NCBI RefSeq assembly: GCF_026914265.1
Contig: NC_069133.1
Location: forward strand, 1,722,768 to 1,786,767
Reading direction: 5' to 3'
DNA length: 64,000 bases
Source of the DNA: Mya arenaria
Lineage: Eukaryota > Mollusca > Bivalvia > Myida > Myidae
The stretch's first letter is position 1. Every line of letters begins with the position of its first letter. Made by a program: the position numbers and the translations under genes. The notes under the pieces were generated by a model. That model was not told where the DNA came from, did no database searches, and saw only the letters and a program-made list of their open reading frames with translations. Shown here one piece after another: positions 63,286 through 64,000 of the stretch.

Positions 63286-64000
63286 AGGAGTTGTGAGTCC
63301 TATAGGCACTTGTTTGGTGGAGCAGAATTTCACCATAAGGAGTTGTGAGTCCTATAGGCTATTGTTTGGTGGAATAAAGACTTTTAAACTATGGGCTCAA
63401 GAGTCCTAAACGCACTTGTTGTGTGTTATTAGGACTTTCAACCTATGGGCTAAAGAGTCCTATAGGCACTTGTTGGGTGTTATAAAGACTTTCAACCTAT
63501 GGGCTCAAGAGTCCTATAGGCACTTGTTGGGTGGTATTAAGACTTTAACCTATGGGCTCAAGAGTCCTATAGGCTATCGTTTTGTGGAATAAAGACTTTC
63601 AACCTATGGGCTCAAGAGTCCTATAGGCACTTGTTGGGCAGTATTAAGACTTTCAACCTATGGGCTAAAGAGTCCTATAGGCACTTGTTGGGTGTTATAA
63701 AGACTTTCAACCTATGGGCTCAAGAGTCCTATAGGCACTTGTTTGTTGGAATAAAGACTTTCAACCTATTGGCTCAAGAGTCCTATAGGCACTTGTTGGG
63801 TGGTATTAAGACTTTAACCTATGGGTTCAAGAGTCCTATAGGCTATTGTTTGGTGGAATAAAGACTTTCAACCTATGGGCTCAAGAGTCCTATAGGCACT
63901 TGTTGGGTGTTATAAAGACTTTCAACATATGATCTCAAGAGTCCTATAGGCACTTGTTGGGCAGTATTAAGACTTTCAACCTATGGGCTCAAGAGTCCTA
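63286..64000. repeat. Diverged flank of the minisatellite
   Basis: Related units of about 55-60 bp with gggctcaagagtcctatagg, cacttgttgggtg and aaagactttcaacctat continue to the window end. They lack the intact TGAGTCA heptamer (the equivalent position reads agagtcct) and vary more in length, so this is an older edge of the array. The array extends beyond the window. Confidence 0.9.

Noticed and set aside
1-64000. LTR retroelements or other virus-like elements
   Set aside because: No LTR pairs, gag/pol or capsid-type frames were recognised. The reverse transcriptases seen are of the non-LTR type.

Overview
The window is nuclear DNA of a multicellular animal, most likely a bivalve mollusc (inference). 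The genes are intron-rich with GT-AG junctions and vertebrate-recognisable orthologues (SRP68, IFT27). The intergenic space is AT-rich and full of repeats of a type I associate with bivalves: elements with a core of ~145-180-bp tandem units, ACGG-type microsatellites, tRNA-derived SINEs and Jockey-superfamily LINE remnants. I found no bacterial, phage or CRISPR content. No LTR element or retrovirus was recognised.

Layout. 1-8.5 kb: AT-rich, no recognised gene, with one MITE-like element and two copies of a dispersed repeat. 8.5-16.5 kb (+): 14 exons of a mesothelin/stereocilin/otoancorin-like protein ending in a GPI-anchor-type tail. Its introns hold SINEs, LINE tails and a Z-DNA-prone GT/GC minisatellite. 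17.3-19.0 kb: a diverged GC-rich satellite, then a (GTA)n tract. 19.8-21.8 kb (-): a complete three-exon divergent actin. 22.6-34.0 kb (+): the complete 12-exon SRP68 gene, head-to-head with the actin 0.7 kb away; introns 1 and 2 carry LINE copies and a TIR-bounded tandem-core element. 34-43 kb: a repeat-dense convergent intergenic region, including one tandem-core element nested in another. 43.0-48.2 kb (-): the complete 7-exon IFT27 gene. 49.2-49.8 kb: remnant of a MULE-type transposase. 51.9-53.2 kb (+): a two-exon ankyrin-repeat/SOCS-box (ASB-like) gene. 56.8 kb: a SINE. 57.4-63.3 kb: a near-perfect 60-bp minisatellite of about 97 copies with a higher-order period of 1,615 bp, followed by an older, diverged version that runs off the window.

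The genes do not form one pathway. SRP68 serves protein targeting to the ER, IFT27 ciliary transport, the ASB-like protein probably ubiquitin-ligase substrate choice, and the first gene probably a cell-surface or extracellular-matrix role. The intron chains of the four complete genes and of the MSLN-like gene were checked by hand for reading-frame continuity at every junction. No new biological system is evident. The most unusual features are the 60-bp array, which carries an AP-1-type heptamer in almost every unit, and the TIR-bounded tandem-core elements.
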